From: Paenibacillus sanguinis 2301083 = DSM 16941
GTDB taxonomy: Bacteria > Bacillota > Bacilli > Paenibacillales > Paenibacillaceae
DNA: 64,000 nucleotides
Direction of reading: 5' to 3'
Assembly: GCF_000374825.1 (NCBI RefSeq)
Contig: NZ_KB895384.1
Location: 124,001 to 188,000 of the forward strand
The position numbers and the translations under genes were made by a program. Below, piece after piece: positions 26,404-35,707 of this stretch; position 1 is the stretch's first letter; each line of letters opens with the position of its first letter. The notes beneath the pieces are model-generated. The model was not told the origin of the DNA, searched no databases, and saw only the letters and a list, made by a program, of their open reading frames with translations.

Positions 26404-27708
26404 ATGAAATTCAAAGCTTGGAACCTGGGAAAGATGAGACGAAATCTGCTGCATGCGTTAGCGCTAGGACGGACCTTCGCGCTGTTGTCGGTCATGTCGA
26501 TGATCTTCTTTATCATGCTGGGCGTCTTGGGAATTGCCGAGAAAAGCCTGAATACATCGCCGGTGTCTTCTATGAAAGGCCTGGCAGCTTCGTTGTCCAG
26601 CGGTTTTTTTATGGATATGGTTGGCATGGAGGTTCCCCATGTGGCGAGCGAGAAGCAGACCCCCACCATTTCGGGGAAGCAAATGACGAATTTTGTATTT
26701 CAGCTCTTGACTGATGTGAATCCCGCGGACCCCAAAAGTCTGGTAGCCAGAGAGGTGCCGGGACTTGGAGCTGATCATCCGATTCTGCTGCGGACGGGCT
26801 CAGGCAATCACACAGCGCGCGCGCCTGAGGATTACCGGCCTGGTACAGGAGCAGATGGAAGCGCGCCGGATCATTCCGATCCGGATGAGGGACATGATCC
26901 TGGTGTAGAACCAGGGGAGGAAGATGGAAGTGAAGTCCCTCCGCCCACCCCGCCGGATAATGGTGTTGGAGAGGATAACGGGAAGCCTTCCGTGAAGCCG
27001 GGGAGCAAGAACATTGTTATGGTCTACCATTCACATCCTCAGGAATCCTTTAACCCCGTGCTGGGCACAGACATAGACAATCCCAGCTCGGCAGAAAATA
27101 TGAAGAATGTAGGGCTGGTAGGAGAGGCTTTGACGAAGGAATTGGAGCGTAAAGGGGTTGCTGCCCTGCACTCCTTCGAGAATTATGCGTCCAAGGTAAG
27201 CAATTATAGCTATAACTACTCATATAAATATTCACGAGAGACGGTCAAACGAGCTATGGCTGAGAACGGCAAGCTCGAATATTTCATCGATATTCACCGG
27301 GATTCGCAGCGTCACGATAAGACAACAACATCTATCGACGGACTCAATTATGCGCAGGTTTATTTTATCATCGGTCATGGCAACGAGAACTGGAGAGAGA
27401 ACGAGAAGTTTGCAAGCTCGATTCATGATCGGCTGGAGCGGAGCTACCCCGGCATTTCACGGGGCATTTGGGGAAAGACATCCTCGCAGGGCAACGGAGA
27501 ATATAATCAGTCATTGTCTCCCAACAGCATTCTGATTGAAGTTGGCGGCATCGATAACAGCCAGGATGAATTGGAACGTACGGCCAAAGTATTGGCTAGT
27601 ATTATTGCTGATCTGTATTGGGAGAGCCAGGATGCCGAGAAGGCTGGCACGTTGACGCGGAGCGGAGATGCCGGAACAACCGAAGGGGCATCCAACCAAA
27701 AATCGTAA
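26404..27708 (+). CDS. spoIIP: Stage II sporulation protein P, peptidoglycan amidase/endopeptidase
   Basis: Cell-wall hydrolase needed for septal thinning and engulfment during sporulation, 434 residues. An N-terminal membrane anchor (about 22-45) holds it at the membrane. A Pro/Asp/Glu-rich linker follows (about 130-195). The C-terminal amidase domain begins near MVYHSHPQESF (about 205) and includes FIDIHRDSQ and IIGHGNENW, with His and Glu typical of zinc amidases. GGAGGAGG precedes ATG 26404. It follows gpr as in B. subtilis, with its own promoter expected since gpr has a terminator. Confidence 0.95.
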   Translation: MKFKAWNLGKMRRNLLHALALGRTFALLSVMSMIFFIMLGVLGIAEKSLNTSPVSSMKGLAASLSSGFFMDMVGMEVPHVASEKQTPTISGKQMTNFVFQLLTDVNPADPKSLVAREVPGLGADHPILLRTGSGNHTARAPEDYRPGTGADGSAPDHSDPDEGHDPGVEPGEEDGSEVPPPTPPDNGVGEDNGKPSVKPGSKNIVMVYHSHPQESFNPVLGTDIDNPSSAENMKNVGLVGEALTKELERKGVAALHSFENYASKVSNYSYNYSYKYSRETVKRAMAENGKLEYFIDIHRDSQRHDKTTTSIDGLNYAQVYFIIGHGNENWRENEKFASSIHDRLERSYPGISRGIWGKTSSQGNGEYNQSLSPNSILIEVGGIDNSQDELERTAKVLASIIADLYWESQDAEKAGTLTRSGDAGTTEGASNQKS

Positions 27709-27727
27709 TTGAAGGAGATGGGCTGCT

Positions 27728-28180
27728 ATGGCGAAAATGCTGCGTAACACTTTATTATATGGCTTTTTACTAGTCGGGGGAGTGACGCTTGGCATGCAGC
27801 TAGCAGAGAATGGAACAGCCTCGATCTATGGACCTTCCTTTGATGCGAACAGAACAGCCTCCACTCAGCAGATAGCCCAGGGCTGGAATCCTGCCTACGT
27901 ATGGACCAACGGGCAAGGAGACATTATGGTGCAGGGCAACGCTCCTCTTGCCGCAGGCCAGCCGCAGGCCTTGGTTCCCCCGAAGCAGGACTACGCGGGC
28001 GAAGCGACAGAGGAAGCTTATAGCGGAAACATGGTGATGCAAACGCCCGCAGATTTATTGCTGCCGCCTCCTTCAGCACCAACTGTGGACCGTTTTGCCG
28101 ACAAAGTTGCCCATTTATTGCAGCGTGTCTCGCAGCAAAGCATTCACTGGGTCGCTTCATGGTTTGATCCGAACGAATAA
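27728..28180 (+). CDS. YqxA-like membrane protein of unknown function
   Basis: A 150-residue protein with one N-terminal membrane segment (about 7-25, YGFLLVGGVTLGMQL) and a soluble remainder, ending in a possible amphipathic helix. No catalytic motif is visible. It lies 19 bases after spoIIP, the position of yqxA in B. subtilis, and is about the same size. In B. subtilis lepA is next; here 14 kb of mannan genes intervene. GAAGGAG precedes the start. Confidence 0.65.
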   Translation: MAKMLRNTLLYGFLLVGGVTLGMQLAENGTASIYGPSFDANRTASTQQIAQGWNPAYVWTNGQGDIMVQGNAPLAAGQPQALVPPKQDYAGEATEEAYSGNMVMQTPADLLLPPPSAPTVDRFADKVAHLLQRVSQQSIHWVASWFDPNE

Positions 28181-28194
28181 CGTGCTTGCCTATG

Positions 28195-28222
28195 TTATAA
28201 TATTGTTAGCTTGTTATTATAA
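28195..28222. promoter_or_regulatory. Candidate operator before the first LacI gene
   Basis: Inverted repeat TTATAATA (28195-28202) and TATTATAA (28215-28222) around TTGTTAGCTTGT. The TTGTTAGC at 28203 recurs at 32908 and 35661, and TTAGCTAA at 34214. TATAAT at 28196 could also serve as a -10 box. Confidence 0.5.
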
Positions 28223-28258
28223 CCGTTAGTGTTACGGATCGACCGGAGGTCATGAATT

Positions 28259-29335
28259 TTGAAGAAAATTACGATGCAGCAAATTGCCGACCATCTGGGG
28301 GTGTCGAAATTCGTCGTTTCCAAGGCTTTATCCGGTAAAGGGGGCGTGAATGAAACAACCAGGGAGCGAGTGATTCAGGCGGCTTCACGGCTGGGGTACT
28401 TCAATCAGAAAAACGGGTATGTCAAAAATACGATGAATCCGCCGGCAGCTTCGGGCGGGCTAGCACAGGCAGGCAAGCAGTCTGTGCTCGTGCTGATGCC
28501 TAATATTCGTTATCAGAACAAGGATTCTTTGTATTGGGGACGGCTGCTGGAGGGGATTTCCAAAGAACTGGAAGCACAGGAACTGGGAATGGTCATCGTT
28601 TCCGATCCCCAAAGCGACCACTTTGTGCACATTTTGAATCCAGCCGGCATTCTCGGAATGATCGGCGTTGGGCATATCGCAACTCCATTTCTGCTTGAGG
28701 CGCATCGGCTGGGCCTGACAATGGTGCTGGTTGACCATGAGGACCCGCTCATTCCCAGCGACACGATCTTTGCGAACAATTTGGATGGGATGGCCCGGCT
28801 GACAAATTATTTGCTTGGTCTTGGTCACAGGCAACTGCATTTTTTGGGCAACTCCTCTTTTTCCAGAAGCTTTCGGGATCGTTGGCTTGGCTTTCGCAGT
28901 GCGCTGGAAGAGAATGGACTTACCCCTCAGTCAGGAGATGATCCGATGCTCAAGCTGGAGGGGATTGAGACTGGAGCTTATCGGGAGGACCTGTCTGAAT
29001 GGGTGCAGCAGCGCAGAGCTGCGGGAACGCTGCCGACAGCATTGGTATGCGTGAACGATGCGGTAGCTTTGAGCGCCTGTTCAGTTTTGAAGGAAGCCGG
29101 TATATCCGTACCTGATGAGGTTGCAGTAAGCGGCTTCGATAATATCGCGGATGCAGCCCAGCATGTTCCGGCAATGACAACAGTTAACGTACCGAAGGAG
29201 GAACTGGGGCAGCGGGCAGTGAGGAGGCTGCTGGAACGGCTCGCTGAGCCGTCAGCCCGACAGGAGAAGGTGCTGATTACGGTAGATGCCATCTATCGCA
29301 TGTCCACGTCGGAGCCTGGAACAACTACTAATTAA
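28259..29335 (+). CDS. LacI-family transcriptional regulator (first)
   Basis: A 358-residue repressor. The N-terminal LacI helix-turn-helix is ITMQQIADHLGVSKFVVSKALSGKGGV. The C-terminal ligand-binding domain includes FHFLGNSSFSR-like and VPDEVAVSGFDNIADA blocks. The start is TTG 28259, after GGAGG at 28244-28248. It lies at the left end of the mannan island, facing the minus-strand GH113-epimerase-GH130 operon, with a bidirectional terminator between. Likely controls part of the island; the inducer is not known from sequence. Confidence 0.9.
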   Translation: MKKITMQQIADHLGVSKFVVSKALSGKGGVNETTRERVIQAASRLGYFNQKNGYVKNTMNPPAASGGLAQAGKQSVLVLMPNIRYQNKDSLYWGRLLEGISKELEAQELGMVIVSDPQSDHFVHILNPAGILGMIGVGHIATPFLLEAHRLGLTMVLVDHEDPLIPSDTIFANNLDGMARLTNYLLGLGHRQLHFLGNSSFSRSFRDRWLGFRSALEENGLTPQSGDDPMLKLEGIETGAYREDLSEWVQQRRAAGTLPTALVCVNDAVALSACSVLKEAGISVPDEVAVSGFDNIADAAQHVPAMTTVNVPKEELGQRAVRRLLERLAEPSARQEKVLITVDAIYRMSTSEPGTTTN

Positions 29336-29340
29336 GTATA

Positions 29341-29388
29341 AAAAAAGCGTGCAGACCGAACATGATGTTCACGGCTTGCACGCTTTTT
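29341..29388. terminator. Bidirectional terminator between LacI and GH130
   Basis: AAAAAAGCGTGCA and TGCACGCTTTTT form a long stem with U-tracts on both strands, ending the convergent LacI (+) and GH130 (-) transcripts. Confidence 0.85.
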
Positions 29389-29400
29389 GGAGCTGTTCGA

Positions 29401-30582
29401 TCACTGCATCGCGGTTTGTTGTTCATTGCGAGCGATGAGCTCCAGTCGCTGCTGCACACAGGCATAGGAGCGCAGCGGGTCTTCCGGTGTATGAAGCACG
29501 TAATCGAGAAGACGGTCGATGGTTGTGGTTGCCACATGGACGCGGGTGTCTGAAGAGGCATAATAAATATACACATCTCCGTTAGCACGGGCGATAACTC
29601 CGTTGCAAAATACTACGTTGGACACGTCGCCAACCCGTTCTTCTCCTTCTGGAGCAATGAGATGTCCGCCAGGCCGATGGGTAACACGATGCGGTTCATG
29701 CAGGTCGGTCAGAAAGGCGTACAATACATAGCGAAGCCCGGCTGCCGTTCCCCGCACTCCGTGAGCGATATGCAGCCACCCCTTGGCAGTTTTGATGGGG
29801 GCGGGACCTTGTCCGTTTTTCACCTCTTTAATAGTGTGATATTTGCGATCATCGACGATAATCTCCTGGTCAATAACGGCATGCTCAATGGAGTCAGACA
29901 GCCCCCAGCCAATGCCGCCGCCCGAGCCTGTATCGATGAAGCCATCCTGCGGCCGGGTGTAGAATGCATATTTTCCATTGACGAACTCGGGATGCAATAC
30001 AACATTTCGTTGCTGCGGAGAACGCGTCTTTAAATCATCCAGCCGCTCCCATGTGATCAGGTCCTTGGTGCGGGCAATGCCGCATTGAGCAATGGCGCTG
30101 GACAGATCGCCTTGCGGAGCGGCGGGGTCCTTGCGTTCGGTGCAGAAGAGGCCATAAATCCATCCGTCTTCATGCTGAACAAGCCGCATATCGTACACGT
30201 TGATATCCGGGTCCTCCGTCTCCGGCATAACGATTGGACGATTCCAGAAGCGGAAGCCGTCAATGCCGTTGTCGCTCTCGGCTATGGCGAAAAATGATTT
30301 TCGGTCTACCCCTTCAACGCGAGCCGCCAAATAAAATTTGCCGTTTAATTCAATAGCCCCGGGGTTAAAAACTCCGTTGACACCCAGGCGCTCCGAGAAA
30401 TAAGGGTTAGTCTGCGGATTGAAATCGTATTTCCAGATGAGAGGCGCGTGCTCGGCAGTCAAAACCGGATAGCGGTAGCGGTCATAAATTCCATTGCCGC
30501 AGGGCAGCTGTTCGTTGCGGCGGTTAATTAACTGTTCATAACGTGCGGTTAGCTGCTGCTTTCTTTCCTCAAATAAGCTCAT
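29401..30582 (-). CDS. GH130_1 4-O-beta-D-mannosyl-D-glucose phosphorylase
   Basis: Inverting phosphorylase, 393 residues, predicted to convert beta-1,4-mannosyl-glucose and phosphate to alpha-mannose-1-phosphate and glucose in the cytoplasm. Family blocks include [30 protein letters not shown] with the predicted catalytic Asp131 (the same number as in the characterised Bacteroides enzyme), and [20 protein letters not shown] (from about 190). Length and motifs fit subfamily 1. It is the last gene of the minus-strand operon after the epimerase that would make its substrate. Confidence 0.93.
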   Translation of the reverse strand: MSLFEERKQQLTARYEQLINRRNEQLPCGNGIYDRYRYPVLTAEHAPLIWKYDFNPQTNPYFSERLGVNGVFNPGAIELNGKFYLAARVEGVDRKSFFAIAESDNGIDGFRFWNRPIVMPETEDPDINVYDMRLVQHEDGWIYGLFCTERKDPAAPQGDLSSAIAQCGIARTKDLITWERLDDLKTRSPQQRNVVLHPEFVNGKYAFYTRPQDGFIDTGSGGGIGWGLSDSIEHAVIDQEIIVDDRKYHTIKEVKNGQGPAPIKTAKGWLHIAHGVRGTAAGLRYVLYAFLTDLHEPHRVTHRPGGHLIAPEGEERVGDVSNVVFCNGVIARANGDVYIYYASSDTRVHVATTTIDRLLDYVLHTPEDPLRSYACVQQRLELIARNEQQTAMQ

Positions 30583-30715
30583 GCGTCTTTCCTCCAGATT
30601 AAATAATTTTATAGGCTCAAGGCTTTAAGTTTCTCCAGAATCCCTACGACCCTACGCTCTATACATCCATGTTGGCAAACACTGATTTTTTGATTAAGCC
30701 ATTTTATATTACTAG
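30583..30715. other. Spacer between epimerase and GH130_1, nothing recognised
   Basis: A 133-base non-coding gap within the minus-strand operon. No terminator stem with a U-tract is seen. The GH130_1 ribosome site GGAGGAAAG (minus strand) is near 30593. Confidence 0.5.
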
Positions 30716-31909
30716 TTACTCAAGCTCCAGCCGTATCAGCATTTCGAGACAAGCGCGTCCATTATGGTAAGGACACTTCCACGAGCTGACCTTTGGCTCG
30801 CTGGTCAGTGGCTGTCCATCCGGCCCGATTCCCCAGAACCATTCCCCATGCTTGCGGTCAATTAAATATTGCTGGATAAAGCTCCAGGAGCTTGCGGCAG
30901 CTTCGCGGTATTTCTGTTCTCCCGTTAACTGATAGGCATTATAGAAGCCCACCATCGCTTCGGCTTGTGGCCACCAGTCCTTGTTCTGATCCGTTAGCCC
31001 CGTTTGATCCGCTTCATTCCAAATGCCGCCATCCTGGTCTATGCCTTCCTGATATACAGCCTGTGCCATCGCAACCGCTGTATGCTTGACGCGCGCCAGC
31101 AAAGCGGGATCGCCAAGCGTCTCGGCGGCTTCTACCAGCAGCCAGCTGCCTTCGATATCATGCCCATAGGAGATATGAGAGCTTTTAATCTGCCAGGCTT
31201 CATCGAAAAACAGGCGGAAATGAGCGGTTTGCGGGTCGATAATATGCTCCAGCGTGATCTTGATCAGTTCGGACAGACTCTGCTGCAGTTCCGGAGACTT
31301 CCACACCCGGTACAGATTAGTGTAGGCCTCAAGGATATGCAGATGCGTATTCATCGATTTCATCTCATTTAAATCTTTATCGCTAAGACTGAAATTGTCC
31401 GTTTGTTTCCAATCCCGGGATAGCGCTTCAATGTATCCCTGATGAACAGGATCATAGCTGTGCTTCTCCAGCAGATGGTAAATTTCTATCGCCATATCCA
31501 GTGCATCCTGGCTGGAGGAAGCAAGCACATATTCCGCCAAGGCATAGATTACAAAGGCTTGGCCATAAATCTGCTTCTTATCTTGCGTGGGTTTCCCCTG
31601 GTAATCAACCATCCAGAACAATCCGCCATACTCGCGATCCAGAAAATGCTCCATCAGATAAGTGTAGGCACGCTGAGCGGTCTGCACATATTCAGTTTGT
31701 GGGGAAAAGCGGTAGGCCGAAGCAAAGGTCCACAAAATTCGAGCGTTCAACACGAGCCCCTTATCAGCCAAGGGATCAGCTTTCATTTGCTGATCGATAT
31801 AACCGATAAATCCGCCATGCTCTGGATCGATAGTATGGTCGATCCAAAATGGCAAAATATGGTGTTGCAGCTCCTGCCGCAACTGTTTCATCCAAATGGA
31901 TTTATCCAT
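30716..31909 (-). CDS. Cellobiose/mannobiose 2-epimerase (AGE family)
   Basis: N-acylglucosamine 2-epimerase superfamily, 397 residues, an alpha/alpha barrel. Blocks HGGFIGYID (about 31-39), NARILWTFASAYR (about 56-68), GGLFWMVD (about 95) and SYGHDIEGSWLL (about 238, catalytic His) match the cellobiose 2-epimerase branch. In a beta-mannan locus the predicted reaction is mannobiose to mannosyl-glucose, the substrate of the adjacent GH130_1 phosphorylase. It lies 24 bases downstream of GH113. Specificity (cellobiose or mannobiose) is inferred from the neighbours. Confidence 0.9.
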   Translation of the reverse strand: MDKSIWMKQLRQELQHHILPFWIDHTIDPEHGGFIGYIDQQMKADPLADKGLVLNARILWTFASAYRFSPQTEYVQTAQRAYTYLMEHFLDREYGGLFWMVDYQGKPTQDKKQIYGQAFVIYALAEYVLASSSQDALDMAIEIYHLLEKHSYDPVHQGYIEALSRDWKQTDNFSLSDKDLNEMKSMNTHLHILEAYTNLYRVWKSPELQQSLSELIKITLEHIIDPQTAHFRLFFDEAWQIKSSHISYGHDIEGSWLLVEAAETLGDPALLARVKHTAVAMAQAVYQEGIDQDGGIWNEADQTGLTDQNKDWWPQAEAMVGFYNAYQLTGEQKYREAAASSWSFIQQYLIDRKHGEWFWGIGPDGQPLTSEPKVSSWKCPYHNGRACLEMLIRLELE

Positions 31910-31933
31910 TGACGCCGACCTCCTTACAATTTT

Positions 31934-32890
31934 TCATCTTAATCTGGCAGCATATGCTTCGGCCACAACAGCTTCCGCCTGCTTCCCGTATACACAGTAG
32001 CCGTCATCTTGGGCAGCTTCCTCAAGCGAATAAAGCTGTGTCGGCCAATCCCACAGCATGAAGCCACGCATCCAGGTGCGCGGTTCGCAGGCGCTTAGCA
32101 TAGCCCGATAATAATCAGCTTGTTCAAGCTGGTTCGTCTGCCCCTGCCATGTCCAATCATTTGGGATATTCGCCGATCCAGTCCGGCTAGGGCAGCCTGC
32201 CTCCATAAAAAGAAAGGGCTTTCCAAATTTTTGAACAACCTGCTCGATGCGGTCCAGCTGATGTTCCCAGTCCCCAATCGGATAGTATCCGCTGGAACTG
32301 ATTATATCTACAGCATCCCACCAGGCGACGTTATCCTCCTGATATTTGTCGCAGTTATAGGTGATAGGGCCGTTGTAGACTTGTCTGACCTCGGCAATCA
32401 GCTCCCGCCATTCCAGCTCGCGTTTGTCAGTCTGTACCATTTCACAGCCGATGCACAGCATTTCGCAGTCCGTTTCCTGAGCGATTTGGGCAAAATGCAA
32501 AATGTAAGCTCGGTAGGAGGCGAACCAGTCTGACCATTTGGGCTCGCACGGCACATCCTTATCGAAAAAATTAATATGTGCGCGCCAAGTGCCGTCCGCG
32601 CAGTTGACAATCGGCTTCAGGCATACCTTTAAACCCAATGTCTTGGCTTTGCGGATCGCCCATCTGACTTCTTCATCGCTCACCGTTGGCTCTTGCCAAT
32701 AGGGGATTGCCGTCGAAAAGGCTGTCGCTTGCAGGGCAGAGAAGGCGATAGCCGTCCAATTGATGCCGGTGGATTGCACCATCATCTCCATGGAGCGGCC
32801 CGCAGCTTCCTGATTCCAGGTACCTCGAACTCCCATGAAGCCCCACGTCATTCCAGCTACATAAGGATCCACTAGATTCATGCTTGGCAT
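31934..32890 (-). CDS. GH113 beta-mannanase/mannosidase, cytoplasmic
   Basis: Clan GH-A TIM-barrel hydrolase of family 113, 318 residues, predicted to cleave beta-1,4-mannooligosaccharides. Acid/base Glu150 lies in CIGCEM and nucleophile Glu230 in FLFMEAGCPSR, spaced as in the characterised Alicyclobacillus enzyme. The C-terminal strand WMRGFMLWDWP completes the barrel. No signal peptide, so it works on imported oligosaccharides. AGAGGTGA precedes ATG 32890. It is the first gene of the minus-strand operon with epimerase and GH130_1. Confidence 0.9.
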   Translation of the reverse strand: MPSMNLVDPYVAGMTWGFMGVRGTWNQEAAGRSMEMMVQSTGINWTAIAFSALQATAFSTAIPYWQEPTVSDEEVRWAIRKAKTLGLKVCLKPIVNCADGTWRAHINFFDKDVPCEPKWSDWFASYRAYILHFAQIAQETDCEMLCIGCEMVQTDKRELEWRELIAEVRQVYNGPITYNCDKYQEDNVAWWDAVDIISSSGYYPIGDWEHQLDRIEQVVQKFGKPFLFMEAGCPSRTGSANIPNDWTWQGQTNQLEQADYYRAMLSACEPRTWMRGFMLWDWPTQLYSLEEAAQDDGYCVYGKQAEAVVAEAYAARLR

Positions 32891-32905
32891 TCACCTCTTT
32901 GTTAT

Positions 32906-32941
32906 TTTGTTAGCATTTGTTATTTATAAATTAATAACAAA
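32906..32941. promoter_or_regulatory. Candidate operator of the GH113 operon
   Basis: TTGTTAGCATTTGTTATT (32908-32925) closely matches the motif before the first LacI gene. It overlaps a perfect 9-base inverted repeat, TTTGTTATT (32916-32924) and AATAACAAA (32933-32941). It lies 18-50 bases upstream of the minus-strand GH113 start. Confidence 0.55.
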
Positions 32942-32991
32942 ATTGAGCATGCCATAACTATATATCTAGTGCACAGAAGAATTCAATACTT

Positions 32992-34008
32992 TTATTTGGA
33001 ATCGTGGATAATTTTCACGGAGTTGCGATAAATAATTTTCCCATGCACCAGCACCCGGCCGATGCGGCGATGAGGATTCGTTACTTTATCCATGATTGAT
33101 TTCACGGCTATTCGGGCCATTTGCTCAATATCCACCTCGACCGTAGTCAACTGGGGATTGGCCAGTGTTGCATACACATCATTATCAAAGCCAACCACGG
33201 AGCAGTCTTCCGGTATGCGATAGCCCATACTGATCAAGCGTTCGCACAGGTTATAAGCGACCTGATCGCAATTGCATACAAAAGCGGTGGGCATTTGTTC
33301 AGGGAATGCAATATCGATGTATTGGCCTTGCTCATCCCGGTCGTTCAGCAGCAGCCGTTGATCGATTGCCATCCCGTGCTCAAGTAAAGATTTATAGTAG
33401 CCAAGATATCGATCCTGAATGCTGCTGGTAGAGTAAATATTGCCAACATAGGCGATATGGCGATGTCCGCACTGTATCAAATAATTAGTAATTTCGTACG
33501 CGCCGTAGAAGTTGTCGGTAACAATCGAGTCAATGCCGGCATGCTCGTCATAAAAATCAAGAAACAGCTTGGGCAAATTCATATTTTGTACGATCTCGAT
33601 GTATTGCTTGCTGATCTGGCCCAGCACAATAATGCCGTCTACTTTTTTTTCACTGTATACTCGTGGGAAACTCAAGGCTTCCTCGTCTTCATGACTCAAA
33701 ATATTCAGTATGCCAAAATATCCGTAGTGATCCAACTGGATGGCAATTTGCTGATAAACCTGCAGGTAGAACGATTCCTGCGGCCCTGTGAACCGTTGTG
33801 GAATCATTACACCTATATTGTAGGAGAGCCCTTCTTTTATAGATTTCGCAGCAGAATTAAATCGGTAGCCCATTTCACTGGCCACCTTTTTAATTTTTAG
33901 CTTGAGGTTGTCGCTAACCCCTTCTTTATCGTTTAGCGCCTTGGAGACCGTTACGCTGCTAACTCCCAATTCACTGGCGATATCTTTCATTGTTACGTTG
34001 TTCTTCAT
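32992..34008 (-). CDS. LacI-family transcriptional regulator (second)
   Basis: A 338-residue repressor. N-terminal LacI helix-turn-helix: NVTMKDIASELGVSSVTVSK (about 4-23), then the hinge and sugar-binding domain with TDNFYGAYEITNYLIQCGHRHIAY-type and IPEDCSVVGFDNDVYA blocks. ATG 34008 is taken because the HTH starts there; the frame is open to 34056, and a TTG at 34017 is also possible since the ribosome site is weak. It is divergent from the binding-protein operon and co-directional with GH113. Probably a mannooligosaccharide-responsive repressor of one or both operons. Confidence 0.88.
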   Translation of the reverse strand: MKNNVTMKDIASELGVSSVTVSKALNDKEGVSDNLKLKIKKVASEMGYRFNSAAKSIKEGLSYNIGVMIPQRFTGPQESFYLQVYQQIAIQLDHYGYFGILNILSHEDEEALSFPRVYSEKKVDGIIVLGQISKQYIEIVQNMNLPKLFLDFYDEHAGIDSIVTDNFYGAYEITNYLIQCGHRHIAYVGNIYSTSSIQDRYLGYYKSLLEHGMAIDQRLLLNDRDEQGQYIDIAFPEQMPTAFVCNCDQVAYNLCERLISMGYRIPEDCSVVGFDNDVYATLANPQLTTVEVDIEQMARIAVKSIMDKVTNPHRRIGRVLVHGKIIYRNSVKIIHDSK

Positions 34009-34180
34009 GAATTTCAATTCACCATCCCGTTCATCGTGGCCCAAGAAATCAGGCATAATTCACATTCAGTATACATGATAGTATCGGCGAATATAAAGAT
34101 AAGCTTATGGAATAATACGAAAAAAAGTTAATAATAACTTAACATATACAGCGCGGAGAAAATTATTTTAAATTTAGTCA

Positions 34181-34222
34181 TTGACTAGAAAGCGCATTCA
34201 TATTAATATTTTATTAGCTAAT
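34181..34222 (+). promoter_or_regulatory. Promoter with cre-like site and operator, mannan import operon
   Basis: TTGACT (34181-34186), a 17-base spacer and TAATAT (34204-34209). The spacer contains AGAAAGCGCATTCA (34187-34200), which matches 12 of 14 positions of the CcpA cre consensus. ATTAGCTAAT (34213-34222), a perfect palindrome, lies at the expected transcription start and matches the TTAGC motif elsewhere in the island. This suggests glucose repression plus specific LacI repression. Confidence 0.6.
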
Positions 34223-34256
34223 CGATAACTTAATTAAAGAGAAAGGGGCTAATCAA

Positions 34257-35588
34257 GTGCAGAAAAATAAAATTTTAACGGGATTTATGGCCATGCTTCT
34301 TCTGGTGGCTATGTTGGCTGGCTGCGGCGGCAACGCGGGAGGAGATAACAAGAGCAACAATGGAGCTGGACAGGAGCAGCAGACAGGCGGGGATATTTCG
34401 GGAGAGATTACGGTCATTACACAGAGAACAGACATCGTAGACACGGTGTTCAAAGACTATGCTGTCGAGTTTAATAAAAAATACCCTGACGTGAAGGTGA
34501 ACTTTCAGGCTTTGTCCGATTATGAGGGGCAAATCACGGTACGGATGAACTCTGATGATTATGGCGATGTGCTCTTGCTGCCGACCAGTATTCCGCTGGC
34601 GGATACGCCGGAATTTTTCGAGCCGCTGGGGACACTGGAGGAGCTGAGCAAGCAATATATCGGTCTGGAGGAAAGAACGGTTGATGGTAACGTCTATGGT
34701 ATTCCGATTGCCGTGAATTTCTCCGGTGTTCTGTATAACAAGAAAGTATTTGAAGAGGCGGGCATCACGAAAGCGCCAAGCACGCCGGATGAATTTTTAG
34801 ATGCATTGCAGAAGATAAAGGATAAGGGTGATGCTGTTCCACTGTATACCAACTATGCGGACAGCTGGCCGTTGACACAGTGGGAAGCTGTCCTGACTTC
34901 GGTAGCCGGCGACGTCGATTACGTGAATGTTACGCAGCCTAATACGGATGACAACTTTGTTCCCGGACAGCCGCATTACGAGCTGTACAAGATTATGTAT
35001 GATGCGGCCAAGCAAGGCTTGATCGAGGATGATCCGATGACCACGAACTGGGAGACTTCCAAGGCTGATATGGCCAACGGCAAAATTGGCGCGATGGTGG
35101 TAGGGTCCTGGGCAATTAGCCAAGTGCAAGGGCTAACCGAGAACAAGGCTGACATTGCATATATGCCGTTCCCGACGAATGCGAAAGAGATCATTATGCC
35201 TTTGGCTGACGATTATACAGTTGGGATCAGCAAACACAGTAAAAATAAAGCCGCTGCTCGCGCCTGGATTGACTGGTTTGTTCAAGAATCCGGATATCCG
35301 ACAGAGCAGGCTGGAGGCATGAGTCCGGTTATAGACGCTCCGCTTCCTGAAACCTTGAAGCAATTTGAGGGCACAGAAGTGAGGTTTGAACTCCAAACTC
35401 CTGCGAAGCCAGGGCAAGAGGGTTTAGTCGATAAAATTGATAAAGATGGGGAAATCGGACTCTGGCAGCCGGAGTTCAAGAAACGGATTATTGAAGCTGC
35501 TATTGGCAACACCACAGAAACCTATGATGAAATTATGCAGGATTTGAACGACGCTTGGGTCAAGTCCCGTGCCAAGTTTGTCCAATAG
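34257..35588 (+). CDS. ABC transporter substrate-binding lipoprotein, mannooligosaccharide
   Basis: Family 1 solute-binding protein, 443 residues, with a lipoprotein signal ending MLAGCGG (Cys about 23) and a Gly/Asn/Gln-rich linker. Binding-protein blocks include VYGIPIAVNFSGVLYNKKVFEEAGI and IGAMVVGSWAISQV (near 140 and 280). The start is GTG 34257 after AAAGGGG. It is the first gene of an operon with two permeases, GH130_2, CE7 and GH26. Binding of beta-mannooligosaccharides is inferred from that context. Confidence 0.9.
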   Translation: MQKNKILTGFMAMLLLVAMLAGCGGNAGGDNKSNNGAGQEQQTGGDISGEITVITQRTDIVDTVFKDYAVEFNKKYPDVKVNFQALSDYEGQITVRMNSDDYGDVLLLPTSIPLADTPEFFEPLGTLEELSKQYIGLEERTVDGNVYGIPIAVNFSGVLYNKKVFEEAGITKAPSTPDEFLDALQKIKDKGDAVPLYTNYADSWPLTQWEAVLTSVAGDVDYVNVTQPNTDDNFVPGQPHYELYKIMYDAAKQGLIEDDPMTTNWETSKADMANGKIGAMVVGSWAISQVQGLTENKADIAYMPFPTNAKEIIMPLADDYTVGISKHSKNKAAARAWIDWFVQESGYPTEQAGGMSPVIDAPLPETLKQFEGTEVRFELQTPAKPGQEGLVDKIDKDGEIGLWQPEFKKRIIEAAIGNTTETYDEIMQDLNDAWVKSRAKFVQ

Positions 35589-35629
35589 GCCATAGCACGC
35601 AACAGTTTCAAGAAATTAGCTCAAGCTGA

Positions 35630-35676
35630 GGGAGACGCGCTTGATGTGCGTTTCCCTTCCTTGTTAGCTAAACAAG
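35630..35676 (+). repeat. Intercistronic hairpins between binding protein and permease
   Basis: GGGAGACGC (35630-35638) pairs with GCGTTTCCC (35648-35656). Next to it, CTTGTTAGCTAAACAAG (35660-35676) is a second near-palindrome that also carries the TTGTTAGC operator-like motif. Neither has a T-tract. The position matches the stem-loop in island 1 (20497-20533). Confidence 0.6.
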
Positions 35677-35707
35677 ATATACAGATTGTGGATTTGGAGG
35701 TGTGGAT

